From Brevibacterium sp. CS2 (GTDB lineage: Bacteria; Actinomycetota; Actinomycetes; Actinomycetales; Brevibacteriaceae): 64,000 nt of DNA. The DNA is taken from NCBI RefSeq assembly GCF_005280295.1, contig NZ_CP040020.1:3162001-3226000 (forward strand), written 5' to 3'. Numbering within the stretch: the first letter of the stretch is position 1; every line of letters begins with the position of its first letter. The notes under the pieces are model-generated. The model had not been told where the DNA came from. It searched no databases and saw only the letters and a list, made by a program, of their open reading frames with translations. The position numbers and the translations under genes are program-made. Shown here piece after piece: positions 54,964 through 62,799 of the stretch.

Positions 54964-57179
54964 GATGTGACCTTTCCTTGGTGGTGGACGGTTTCTGGTC
55001 GGGACGTCTCAGTCGGGGTTGGTGCCAGCCATGCCGGGTTGAGTTCGGTGCGGCGCAGCAGCTGTGCATTGAGGGCGACGACGATCGTCGACAGCGACAT
55101 CAGGATCGCGCCGACGGCCGGGGAGAGCACGAGCCCGATGGGGGCCAGGACTCCGGCGGCCAGCGGGACGGCGAGGACGTTGTAGCCGGTCGCCCAGGCC
55201 AGGTTCTGGATCATCTTGCGGTAGCTGGCCCGGGACAGGTCGATCATCGACAGCACTGCCCGTGGATCGTTGCCGGCCAGTACGACCCCGGCCGATTCCA
55301 TCGCCACGTCGGTGCCCGCCCCGATGGCGATGCCGACATCTGCACGGGCAAGGGCGGGGGCGTCGTTGACGCCGTCGCCGACCATCGCCACCGACAGTCC
55401 CCTGTTCTGCAGGTCGATGACGGCGGAGTCCTTGTCCTGCGGGAGCACTTCGGCGAAGACCTCGTCGATGCCGAGGTCGCGGCCGACGGCGTCGGCGACC
55501 TGCTGCGCGTCACCGGTGATGAGCGCGACCTTGACGCCGCGTTCCTGCAGGGCGTGGACCGCGGCCCGGGATTCCGACCGCACCTGGTCCTCCAGGGCGA
55601 CCGCGCCGATAATGGTCCGGTCCTGGACGATGTGCAGGACGCTGGCACCGCGCTGCGTCCATTCCTCGACATCGGCTGCGATCTCGGCTGGTGATTCCAG
55701 TCCGTAGTCGCGCAGCATGTTGGGACCGCCCACGGTGATCTCGGAACCATCGACCATGGCGCGGACCCCGCGACCGGCGGCGGCGGTGAACTCGCGTGCC
55801 TGCAGGCGCGCCGCGGCCGCTTCCGGGTTTTCGGCTGCCGCTGCGGTGATCGCCCGTGCCACCGGGTGTTCGCTGTTGGCCTCGGCGGCGGCGGCCAGCG
55901 CCAACACGCGGCCTTCGCTGATTCCTGACACATGCGCGGTCCCGGTGACGGCGTGGGCGCCCTGCGTGAGAGTGCCCGTCTTGTCGAAGAGCACGATATC
56001 GATCGAGCGCATCCGCTCCAGCGCGAGCCGGTCCTTGATGAGCAGGCCCGACCGGGCGGCCTTCTCAGTCGAGATAGAGATCACCAGCGGAATTGCCAGT
56101 CCGAGTGCGTGCGGGCAGGCGATGATCAGCACTGTGACGGTGCGGATGACGGCCTGGTCGGGCGCGCCCAGCAGCGTCCAGATGAGCGCAGTGATGATGC
56201 CGGCCCCCAACGCGAACCAAAACAGCAGCGCTGCGGCACGATCGGCCAGCGCCTGCGCCCGCGACGACGATGCCTGCGCGTCGGCGACCATCCGCTGAAT
56301 GCCGGCCAGGGCAGTCTCGCCGCCGGTGGCTTCCACGGTTAGACGCACCGCGTTGTCCGTGGCGACGGTGCCGGCCACGATCTTGTCACCGAGTTCACGC
56401 AGGACGGGTTTGGACTCACCGGTGATCATGGACTCGTCGAACTCGGCGTGCCCGTCGATGATGCGTCCGTCGGCCGGGACCCGGGCCCCGGACCGGACCA
56501 GGACGGTGTCACCCGTCTGCAGTTCGGCGATCGGGACGGTGACGATCCCGGACTCGGTGACCTTCTCCGCCTCGTCGGGCAACAGCTCGGCCAGCGCGTC
56601 GAGGGCACCGGATGCCGCACCGAGGGCGCGCATCTCCAGCCAGTGCCCCAACAGCATGATGGTGACCAGCAGCGCCAGCTCCCACCAGAAGTCGAGCATG
56701 AAGTCGCCGATGCCCAGGCTGGTGGCCCAGGAGGCGACGAAGGCCACGGTGATGGCCATCGCGATCAGCAGCATCATCCCCGGCTGCCGTGATTTCAGCT
56801 CATTGAGCCCGCCCTTGAGGAAGGGCATGCCGCCGTAGACGTAGATGACGGTGCCCAGCACCGGGGCGATCCAGGCCGAGCCGAAGAACTCGGGCACTTG
56901 GTAGCCGAGCAGGTCGGCGACCATGTGGCTGAAGATGACGACCGGCACCGACAGGATCAGGCTGACCCAGAACCGGTTCTGGAACATCGCAACACTGTGC
57001 CCGGCGTGCTCCCCGTGGCCTGCATGCTCGTCATGGTCGTGCCCGGCATGACCACCGTGGGCCGGTGCCGGGCGTTCATCGAGGGCTGAGTGCCCGTGTC
57101 CCTGCGGCATCGCCTGTCCGTGGCTGCCCGCGTCGAGGTGATCGTCGTGGTGCTGGTGGTGGTGCTCCGGATTGCTCAT
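54960..57179 (-). CDS. copB: copper-exporting P-type ATPase, CopB type (CPH motif)
   Basis: A 739-residue P1B ATPase. The first 65 residues are rich in His (EHHHQHHDDHLD, then HAGHDHDEHAGHGEHAGH). The transport motif is IACPHALGLAIP with Cys355, the CPH form of CopB/P1B-3 pumps, not the CPC form of CopA. The phosphorylation site DKTGT (Asp399), the TGES loop (MITGESKPV) and the GDGVND hinge are intact. It exports copper from the cytoplasm. An AAGGA site precedes ATG 57179, 34 bases after the second CopZ. It shares the operon with DUF305 and probably GAPDH. Confidence 0.95.
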   Translation of the reverse strand: MSNPEHHHQHHDDHLDAGSHGQAMPQGHGHSALDERPAPAHGGHAGHDHDEHAGHGEHAGHSVAMFQNRFWVSLILSVPVVIFSHMVADLLGYQVPEFFGSAWIAPVLGTVIYVYGGMPFLKGGLNELKSRQPGMMLLIAMAITVAFVASWATSLGIGDFMLDFWWELALLVTIMLLGHWLEMRALGAASGALDALAELLPDEAEKVTESGIVTVPIAELQTGDTVLVRSGARVPADGRIIDGHAEFDESMITGESKPVLRELGDKIVAGTVATDNAVRLTVEATGGETALAGIQRMVADAQASSSRAQALADRAAALLFWFALGAGIITALIWTLLGAPDQAVIRTVTVLIIACPHALGLAIPLVISISTEKAARSGLLIKDRLALERMRSIDIVLFDKTGTLTQGAHAVTGTAHVSGISEGRVLALAAAAEANSEHPVARAITAAAAENPEAAAARLQAREFTAAAGRGVRAMVDGSEITVGGPNMLRDYGLESPAEIAADVEEWTQRGASVLHIVQDRTIIGAVALEDQVRSESRAAVHALQERGVKVALITGDAQQVADAVGRDLGIDEVFAEVLPQDKDSAVIDLQNRGLSVAMVGDGVNDAPALARADVGIAIGAGTDVAMESAGVVLAGNDPRAVLSMIDLSRASYRKMIQNLAWATGYNVLAVPLAAGVLAPIGLVLSPAVGAILMSLSTIVVALNAQLLRRTELNPAWLAPTPTETSRPETVHHQGKVTS

Positions 57180-57213
57180 CGTTGTCCTTCACAGTCGGGG
57201 GATGGGTAGCCGA

Positions 57214-57537
57214 TCAGGCTTCTGCTGCGGGGTATCCGGCCGCGGCAAGCGCCGATTGCAGCGCCGCCGTGTCCACCGGTGCGCTGCTGGTCACCGTGAC
57301 GGTGGACTGGCCGTGGGGCACCAGCGTGACGTCCACCTGGGCGTTCGCATCCAGTGTTTGCACGACGTTGGTTACCCGCGAGGCGCAGCCCTGGCAGGTC
57401 AGCCCTTCCACAGCGAGTGTGACCGTAGAGGTCGGCTCCGCACTGTTGCCAGTTGCGTTTGTAGTGGCGGTGTCGGCTGGTGCGCAGCAGGCACATCCTG
57501 CCGATGCGAGGGGCAGCTGGCGGGAGGATGCGGTCAT
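57214..57537 (-). CDS. CopZ-like chaperone with extra N-terminal Cys motif
   Basis: This 107-residue protein has a heavy-metal-associated domain with GLTCQGCASRV (about residues 43-53). It also has an N-terminal stretch ASAGCACCAPADTAT with three closely spaced cysteines not found in ordinary CopZ. The additional Cys cluster may be a second Cu(I) or thiol site. A GGAG site lies six bases before ATG 57537. It is first in the copB operon, behind a strong ATACCCCC palindrome. Confidence 0.86.
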   Translation of the reverse strand: MTASSRQLPLASAGCACCAPADTATTNATGNSAEPTSTVTLAVEGLTCQGCASRVTNVVQTLDANAQVDVTLVPHGQSTVTVTSSAPVDTAALQSALAAAGYPAAEA

Positions 57538-57595
57538 GATGTGCTCCTGACTAGTGGGCTCGGAGAGGTGGAGAGAGCCTCCAACAACCCCGACT

Positions 57596-57612
57596 ATACC
57601 CCCGGGGGGTAT
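57596..57612. promoter_or_regulatory. candidate CsoR operator of the copB operon
   Basis: ATACCCCC-G-GGGGGTAT is a perfect 8-1-8 inverted repeat, 59 bases before the second CopZ start. It matches the copZ sites at 50398-50445 and the known CsoR binding pattern. Confidence 0.7.
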
Positions 57613-57632
57613 GTGAGTAAAGGTGTTTGTTC

Positions 57633-58745
57633 TCACGGGTAGGCCTTTCCAGGGGTGCGGGGCAGTTCGATGGTGAACTCGGAGCCGTGTCCGGGGCCGG
57701 CGGAGGAGGCGGTGAGGGTGCCGCCGTGAGCTGCGATGAGGGCATGGGAGATCGTCAGGCCGATGCCGGAGCCGCCGTGGTCGCGGTCGCGGGCGGTGTC
57801 GCCGCGGTAGAAGCGTTCGAAGATGTGGGTGAGCTGGTCGGCGGTCATGCCGTCGCCGGTGTCGGTGACGCGGATGAGCACGGTGTCGCTGGTGCCGGTG
57901 GCGGTGAGGGAGACGGTTCCCTTCGGTGGGGTGTGGCGCAGGGCGTTCGACAGGAGGTTGTCGAGGACTTGTGCCAGCCGTTGCCGGTCGGCGATCAGGA
58001 CGTCGGCGTCGGCCGCGGTGGTGAGCGTCACTCCCGTGGCCGCATAGTTCTCCCGGACTGCGGCGGCGCAAGTTTCGAGCAGGTCGGCGAGGGGCAGGGG
58101 GGCCGGGTCGAGGTCGATCCGGCCTTCCTCGGCGCGGGAGACATCGTCGATGTCTTCGACGAGGCGTGTCAGGCGTGCCAGCTGTTCGGCCATCACGGCG
58201 TCGGTGGTGGGGTTCCACTCGACGACCTCGTCCTGCAGCCCCTCGAGGTAGACGGAGAGGACCGAGACCGGGGTGCTCATCTCGTGGGCGAGGTCGGACA
58301 GGATGCGCTGCCGCGTTTCCTCGGTGCGTGTCAGCTGGTCGGCCATCATGTTGAACGCCCGGGCCAGGGAATCGAGCTCGACGCCGGCGCCGAGCACCGG
58401 AACGCGCGCGTCGTAGTTGCCATGGGCAACTTCGGCTGCCGCAGCGGTGAGCTGTTCCAGCGGGGTGCGGATCGTGCGGGAGAGCAGAAAGCTGGCCAGG
58501 AGCGCGCAGGCCAGACCGGTGCCCAGGGCCACTGCCAGAGTGATCAGGTTCGCGGCGCGGTAGGCCTGTTCGACATGGAACAGTTCCGGGGATCCTCCCG
58601 GGATGCCGGCCAGCTCCAGGTGTTCGTGGAACAGCGGGGGCCCGGCCAGGGTGGCGACTGCCACCGCTCCGAGCAGGCTTGCCGCCACCACGATCAGCTG
58701 GGTGGCGAACAGGCGGGCGGCCAAGCCGGAGTTGCGCAGTCTCAT
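57633..58745 (-). CDS. sensor histidine kinase, probably copper-responsive
   Basis: A 370-residue sensor. Two membrane helices (about 10-33 and 63-88) enclose a short extracytoplasmic loop (LFHEHLELAGIPGGSPELFHVEQ) with His residues that could bind metal. A HAMP domain, the phospho-acceptor His154 in SDLAHEMSTPVSVL, and the ATPase motifs LDNLLSNALRHTP, DTGDGM and GSGIGLTISHALI follow. Its ATG overlaps the response-regulator stop as ATGA. It is likely a CusS/CopS-type sensor judged by the neighbours; the signal has not been shown. Confidence 0.9.
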   Translation of the reverse strand: MRLRNSGLAARLFATQLIVVAASLLGAVAVATLAGPPLFHEHLELAGIPGGSPELFHVEQAYRAANLITLAVALGTGLACALLASFLLSRTIRTPLEQLTAAAAEVAHGNYDARVPVLGAGVELDSLARAFNMMADQLTRTEETRQRILSDLAHEMSTPVSVLSVYLEGLQDEVVEWNPTTDAVMAEQLARLTRLVEDIDDVSRAEEGRIDLDPAPLPLADLLETCAAAVRENYAATGVTLTTAADADVLIADRQRLAQVLDNLLSNALRHTPPKGTVSLTATGTSDTVLIRVTDTGDGMTADQLTHIFERFYRGDTARDRDHGGSGIGLTISHALIAAHGGTLTASSAGPGHGSEFTIELPRTPGKAYP

Positions 58746-59455
58746 CGGGGCACCATTCGGTATCCGACGCCGCGGACGGTCTCGATGAGGCCGCCACCGT
58801 CGGGCTCCTCGCCGAGCTTGCGCCGCAGATGGCCGATGTGGACATCGACGATCCGTTCGTCGCCGACCCACGACGTGTCCCAGACGGCGTCGATGAGCTG
58901 CCGGCGGGAGAGAGCGCGGTTGGGTGCTGCAGACAAGGCGACCAGCAGGTCGAACTCGGTGCGCGTCAGGGGAAGCACCGCGTCAGCCCGCCGGATCTCG
59001 TGGCCGGCGAGGTCGATGGTGAGATCACCGACGACGCGGACGGAATCCTGGGGTGGGTTTCCGGTGCGGGGACGCCTGAGCACGGCGTGGACTCGGGCGA
59101 CCAGTTCCCGGACGCTGAAGGGTTTGGTGATGTAGTCATCCGCGCCGGCGGCAAGCCCCAGGAGCTTGTCGTTCTCGCTCCCCCGGGCGGTCAGGATCAG
59201 CACGTAGCACTCCGACATCGCCCGCACGCGACGGCAGACCTCGATTCCGTCGAGCCCGGGCAGTCCGAGGTCGAGGATCAGCACGTCCGGCTCCTCGGCC
59301 CTGACGCTGTCGAGCGCCTGGACTCCGGTGTGTGCCTGCTCAACGTGGAAGCCGTCTCGGCTCAGATAGGTCGCCACCATCTGCGCCAGAGGCTTTTCAT
59401 CCTCGGCAACGACGATGCGTCCGCCAGAGTGGTGGTCGGTTCGTTCAGCCCGCAT
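58742..59455 (-). CDS. OmpR-family response regulator of the copper island
   Basis: A 237-residue regulator. The receiver domain has phospho-acceptor Asp62 in VLILDLGLPGLDG, VLILTARGSEND, and Lys near 111 in DYITKPFSVREL. The C-terminal winged helix (about 140-237) shows LTRTEFDLLVALSAAPNRALSRRQLIDAVW and VDVHIGHLRRKLGEE. It forms one operon with the kinase. A CTTC direct-repeat motif about 60 bases upstream of its ATG and near two other island transcripts may be its binding site. ATG 59455 is chosen because the receiver fold starts shortly after it. Confidence 0.92.
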   Translation of the reverse strand: MRAERTDHHSGGRIVVAEDEKPLAQMVATYLSRDGFHVEQAHTGVQALDSVRAEEPDVLILDLGLPGLDGIEVCRRVRAMSECYVLILTARGSENDKLLGLAAGADDYITKPFSVRELVARVHAVLRRPRTGNPPQDSVRVVGDLTIDLAGHEIRRADAVLPLTRTEFDLLVALSAAPNRALSRRQLIDAVWDTSWVGDERIVDVHIGHLRRKLGEEPDGGGLIETVRGVGYRMVPR

Positions 59456-59514
59456 GTACCCAGTCTGTCCCCAGTGCTGGCGGCACACAGCCCTCAGCTC
59501 CCGCTGCGGCCGGA

Positions 59515-59533
59515 ATCTTCGTCAAACCTTCAA
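59515..59533. promoter_or_regulatory. candidate CopR-type box near the two-component genes
   Basis: The plus strand reads ATCTTC-N7-CTTCAA with spacer GTCAAAC. It lies 60 bases upstream of the response-regulator start, in reverse orientation to that gene, and overlaps the 3' end of the CDF gene. Confidence 0.45.
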
Positions 59534-60462
59534 ATGCCCGGGTCTGTCCCGCGCTCGGGGGGTCTGGTGATGTCGATGCTCCTGGCGGCCTCGGCCGGGC
59601 AGGTGCGCTCGATCTGCAGCGTGGAGAAGTAGATGTCGAACCGGTCGGTGAGCAAATCGGTCGCCTGTTCCAGCACGGCCTCATGCTGGGCCGGGTTGAC
59701 CACGTGCAGGTGCGCGGAGAAGACGGTGCGCCCTGAGGTGATGGTCCAGGCGTGCACGTGGTGGACGTCCTCAACCCCGTCGATCTCCTCCAGCGCGGTG
59801 ATCGCTGCCGGCAGGTCGAGGTGTTCGGGGGTGCCCTGGAGCAGGATTCTCAGGGCTGAGCGGATGATGGTCCACGATGCCCACAGCAGCACCACGCCGA
59901 AGACCATGCCCAGCAGCGGGTCGATCGCGAGGAAGCCTGTCAGTCGGATGACCACCGCGGAGATGATGATGATGAGGCTGCCGACGAAGGTCTGCAGGAT
60001 GTGCCAGAACGCGCCCTTGATGTTCAGGTTCGTCTTCTGACGTTGGTAGAGCAACCAGAACGCGATGAGCTCGGTGACAATGCCACCGGTGGCCACCCAG
60101 AGCATCACCGTGGTGGGCAGCTCGATCGGATCGGCCAGCCGCATGGCACCCATGTAGAACACGTAGGCGGCCATCAGGGCGAGGAAGAGTCCGTTGAACA
60201 GCGCCCCGATGATCTCCGCGCGGGCCCACCCAAAAGTCTCCTGCGCAGTGGCGGGGCGTTGGCTCAGACGCTGGGCGACCAGCGCGATCAGCACCCCGCC
60301 GACAGCCGAGAACGTGTGGAAGGCATCGGAGATCACCGCGACCGACCCGGACCACAGCCCGATGACCAGCTCGATGACGAAATACACTCCCGTCAGCCAC
60401 CCGGAGATCCGGAGGGCTTTGCGGTCTCCGTCGACTGGCAGATGTCCGCTGTGTTCGCTCAT
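59530..60462 (-). CDS. cation diffusion facilitator (CzcD-like)
   Basis: A 310-residue CDF exporter for Zn, Co or Cd with six membrane helices. The helix-2 metal site is AVISDAFHTFSAVGG, where Asp and His of the classical HxxxD/DxxxD positions can be seen (SDAFH). The helix-5 site lies in GSLIIIISAVVIRLTGFLAIDPLLG. The C-terminal cytoplasmic domain (about 210-290) has GVEDVHHVHAWTITSGRTVFSAHLHV, typical of CDF dimers. It reads away from the TlpA gene with 217 bases between. It broadens the island to metals other than copper. Confidence 0.9.
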   Translation of the reverse strand: MSEHSGHLPVDGDRKALRISGWLTGVYFVIELVIGLWSGSVAVISDAFHTFSAVGGVLIALVAQRLSQRPATAQETFGWARAEIIGALFNGLFLALMAAYVFYMGAMRLADPIELPTTVMLWVATGGIVTELIAFWLLYQRQKTNLNIKGAFWHILQTFVGSLIIIISAVVIRLTGFLAIDPLLGMVFGVVLLWASWTIIRSALRILLQGTPEHLDLPAAITALEEIDGVEDVHHVHAWTITSGRTVFSAHLHVVNPAQHEAVLEQATDLLTDRFDIYFSTLQIERTCPAEAARSIDITRPPERGTDPGI

Positions 60463-60585
60463 CCTGGTCTCCGCGTTGACCTGTCAGGGGAATTGAACTT
60501 CCGGGGAGACAGCGCACGGCATCGTCGGGCCGCACGCTAATCCGAATGTAACCCACCTCACCTCGACGGGGCTGTCACCAGGGCA

Positions 60586-60604
60586 ATCTTCGTCAAATCT
60601 TCAA
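60586..60604 (+). promoter_or_regulatory. candidate CopR-type box before the TlpA-CcdA-CueP genes
   Basis: ATCTTC-N7-CTTCAA with spacer GTCAAAT, about 76 bases before the TlpA ATG and 124 before the CDF start on the other strand. It is nearly identical to the motif at 59515. Confidence 0.5.
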
Positions 60605-60679
60605 GAAGCCTGGTCCTTTCACCATCGGCAGCTCGACCAGAATGGAGGGAATCGTTTTCCTGCGAGTCGAAGAAGAAGG

Positions 60680-61294
60680 ATGCTCTCACCTCTGTCGCGT
60701 CGTTCGATGATCCGCCGGTCAGGCTCGTTGACCGTCCTCCTCGCGCTCGGTCTGGCCGGGTGCGGCAGCGATCCCGACGAGTTGGCCGACCAGGTGCCGG
60801 AGGTCACTGAGCAGGGCTACATCTCCGGGGCCGGCGTCATCACCCAACTCCCCATCGGTGAGCGGGGTGAGCCGATCGAGTTGGCCGGCGAGTACACCGA
60901 CGGCACCGCCTTCGCCCTTGCCGACTGGCGTGGGGCCCCGGTGGTGCTCAACCTCTGGTACGCGGCCTGCCCCCCGTGCCGCAAGGAAGCACCGGCGTTG
61001 CAGGCCAACTACGAGCGGTACCAAGCCGACGGCGTGAAGTTCTTGGGCATCAATGTTCGCGATGAGGCACCGGCCGCCGACGCGTTCGCCAGGACGTTCG
61101 ATCTGACGTTTCCGTCCATGCTCGATCAGGACGGCCTCGGGGTCGCGGCGCTCGGTTCGGTGCTGCCCGCGCAGGCGGTCCCGTCCACCGTGGTCCTGGA
61201 CGCTCAGGGCAGGGCGGCGGCGCGGGTGATGGGAGCTGTGGACGCGTCGACCCTTAAAGCGTTGATTGGTGACGTGCTGGAGGAGTCGGCATGA
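60680..61294 (+). CDS. TlpA/ResA-like thioredoxin lipoprotein
   Basis: A 204-residue exported thiol-disulfide protein. The signal peptide ends in the lipobox LGLAGC (Cys28). The thioredoxin motif LWYAACPPCRKE has Cys97 and Cys100, and the cis-proline lies in AVPSTVVLD. It should keep extracytoplasmic thiols reduced with electrons from CcdA, whose gene overlaps its stop as ATGA. An ATG at 60710 is a possible alternative start and still gives a good signal peptide. The downstream CueP has three cysteines and is a likely client. Confidence 0.88.
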   Translation: MLSPLSRRSMIRRSGSLTVLLALGLAGCGSDPDELADQVPEVTEQGYISGAGVITQLPIGERGEPIELAGEYTDGTAFALADWRGAPVVLNLWYAACPPCRKEAPALQANYERYQADGVKFLGINVRDEAPAADAFARTFDLTFPSMLDQDGLGVAALGSVLPAQAVPSTVVLDAQGRAAARVMGAVDASTLKALIGDVLEESA

Positions 61295-62070
61295 CACTCA
61301 CAGCCTCCATCGGTGAGACCTTTTCGCAGACCGCCTTGTCCGGTCCGATGCTGTTGGCGATCCCGGTGGCCATCCTGGCCGGGGCGGTGTCGTTCTTCTC
61401 CCCGTGCGCCCTGCCGCTGGCCCCCGGCTACGTCGGCTACGTCACCGGGTTGGGTGCCGCCGCGTTGACCGACCGGAAGATCAGCCGGGTCGTCATCGGG
61501 GTCTCTCTGCTCATTGTCGGCTTCGCCGCGGTCTTCGTGTCGATGGGCCTGGCGTTCAGTCTCGCCGGTGTCTTGCTCAGCCAGTGGGCCGATGTCCTCA
61601 ACCGCGTGATGGGCGTGGTCGTCATCATCGCCGGCATCGTGTTCATGGGCGGGATCGGCATGTTCCAGCGCACCGCCCGCATCTCCAAGCGTCCACCGGC
61701 CGGGCTGTGGGGTGCCCCCGCCCTGGGTGCCACCTTCGCGTTCAGTTGGGCCCCGTGCATGGGTCCCACACTCGCGGCGGTGCTGGCGCTGTCGACCAGC
61801 TTCGGGGTAACCGGCACCGACGGCATCTGGCGCGGTGCCATGCTGACGCTGATGTACTGCCTCGGGCTGGGAGTGCCGTTCATCGTCGTGGCCGTGCTCA
61901 TCGTCAAGGGCACCGGCAGGCTGCAGTGGGCCAGAGACCACCACCCGCTGATCAGCCGGATCGGCGGGGCGATGCTCATCATCATCGGCGTGCTGCTCGT
62001 CAGCGGCGTCTGGACCCAGTGGGTCAACAGCCTGCAAGGCATGATCGGCGGCTTCGAAACCATCATCTGA
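61291..62070 (+). CDS. CcdA-like membrane thiol reductase
   Basis: A 259-residue DsbD-beta/CcdA family protein with six membrane helices. The two redox cysteines are Cys39 in FFSPCALPLAPGYVGY and Cys156 in FSWAPCMGPTLAAVL. It carries electrons from cytoplasmic thioredoxin to TlpA outside. Such pairs also serve cytochrome c maturation, but no cytochrome genes are nearby, so the copper context (CueP downstream) is the better guide. The start overlaps the tlpA stop. Confidence 0.92.
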   Translation: MTLTASIGETFSQTALSGPMLLAIPVAILAGAVSFFSPCALPLAPGYVGYVTGLGAAALTDRKISRVVIGVSLLIVGFAAVFVSMGLAFSLAGVLLSQWADVLNRVMGVVVIIAGIVFMGGIGMFQRTARISKRPPAGLWGAPALGATFAFSWAPCMGPTLAAVLALSTSFGVTGTDGIWRGAMLTLMYCLGLGVPFIVVAVLIVKGTGRLQWARDHHPLISRIGGAMLIIIGVLLVSGVWTQWVNSLQGMIGGFETII

Positions 62071-62160
62071 CACACCCCCGACCATTCAGTGAGACCACGC
62101 GTGGGCAGTCGTCACTCCTGCGCATGCTGACCCTCGGGCACCGGCCCGAACGACAAGGAG

Positions 62161-62742
62161 ATGAACGTGAAACGAGTAGCGATCGCTGCAGCGACACTCT
62201 CGCTGGTGCTGGCAGGATGCGCGCCGGCAGCAGACTCCGAACCATCACCAAGCACCGACTCGCAGGCTGAGTTCCTTAACACTTACGACCTCGACGACAT
62301 GGATGCCGTCGAGATCATCGATCATCTGGACCGGCTCGAGACAGCCGAAAGACCAGCAGACCTGATCGCATCGGTCTATCCCGATGAGCTGGTGCTGACC
62401 GACAACAGGCAGGAAGTGGTCCTGGACCTGCCGCAGAACCTGTCGTATCTGTCGATCGCCCCGTACGTCGAGCAGACACATGACTGCTTCTATCACAGCC
62501 TGACCACTTGCCAGGGTGAGCTCAGCAACGCAACCGTCGACGTCGAAATCACCGACAGCACTACTGGGGACGTCGTGGTCGACGAGCAGGTGGCCACCTT
62601 CGACAACGGGTTCGTCGGCTTCTGGGTGCCCAGCGACATCGACGGCACCATTGAGATCAGCTACGACGGCCGGACAGGCACCTCGGACTTCACCACCACC
62701 GACGAAGGCGCCACCTGCATCACCGACCTGCAACTCGTCTAA
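62161..62742 (+). CDS. cueP: CueP-family copper-binding lipoprotein
   Basis: A 193-residue secreted lipoprotein with lipobox LVLAGC (Cys20). It matches CueP, the periplasmic copper-binding protein known from Salmonella, in MDAVEIIDHLDRL, HDCFYHSLTTCQGEL (Cys109 and Cys117), NGFVGFWVPSDIDGTIEISYDG and TCITDLQL (Cys186). The three conserved cysteines form the metal/redox site, and CueP is known to need thiol reduction. The preceding TlpA and CcdA could supply it. An AAGGAG site precedes the ATG. It is probably in the same transcript as tlpA-ccdA, 90 bases after ccdA. Confidence 0.88.
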   Translation: MNVKRVAIAAATLSLVLAGCAPAADSEPSPSTDSQAEFLNTYDLDDMDAVEIIDHLDRLETAERPADLIASVYPDELVLTDNRQEVVLDLPQNLSYLSIAPYVEQTHDCFYHSLTTCQGELSNATVDVEITDSTTGDVVVDEQVATFDNGFVGFWVPSDIDGTIEISYDGRTGTSDFTTTDEGATCITDLQLV

Positions 62743-62799
62743 CACCCGGTGGGCGAAGCGATTCCCGCAGCAGGCCCGGATGCCGGGACAATGAGGCGT

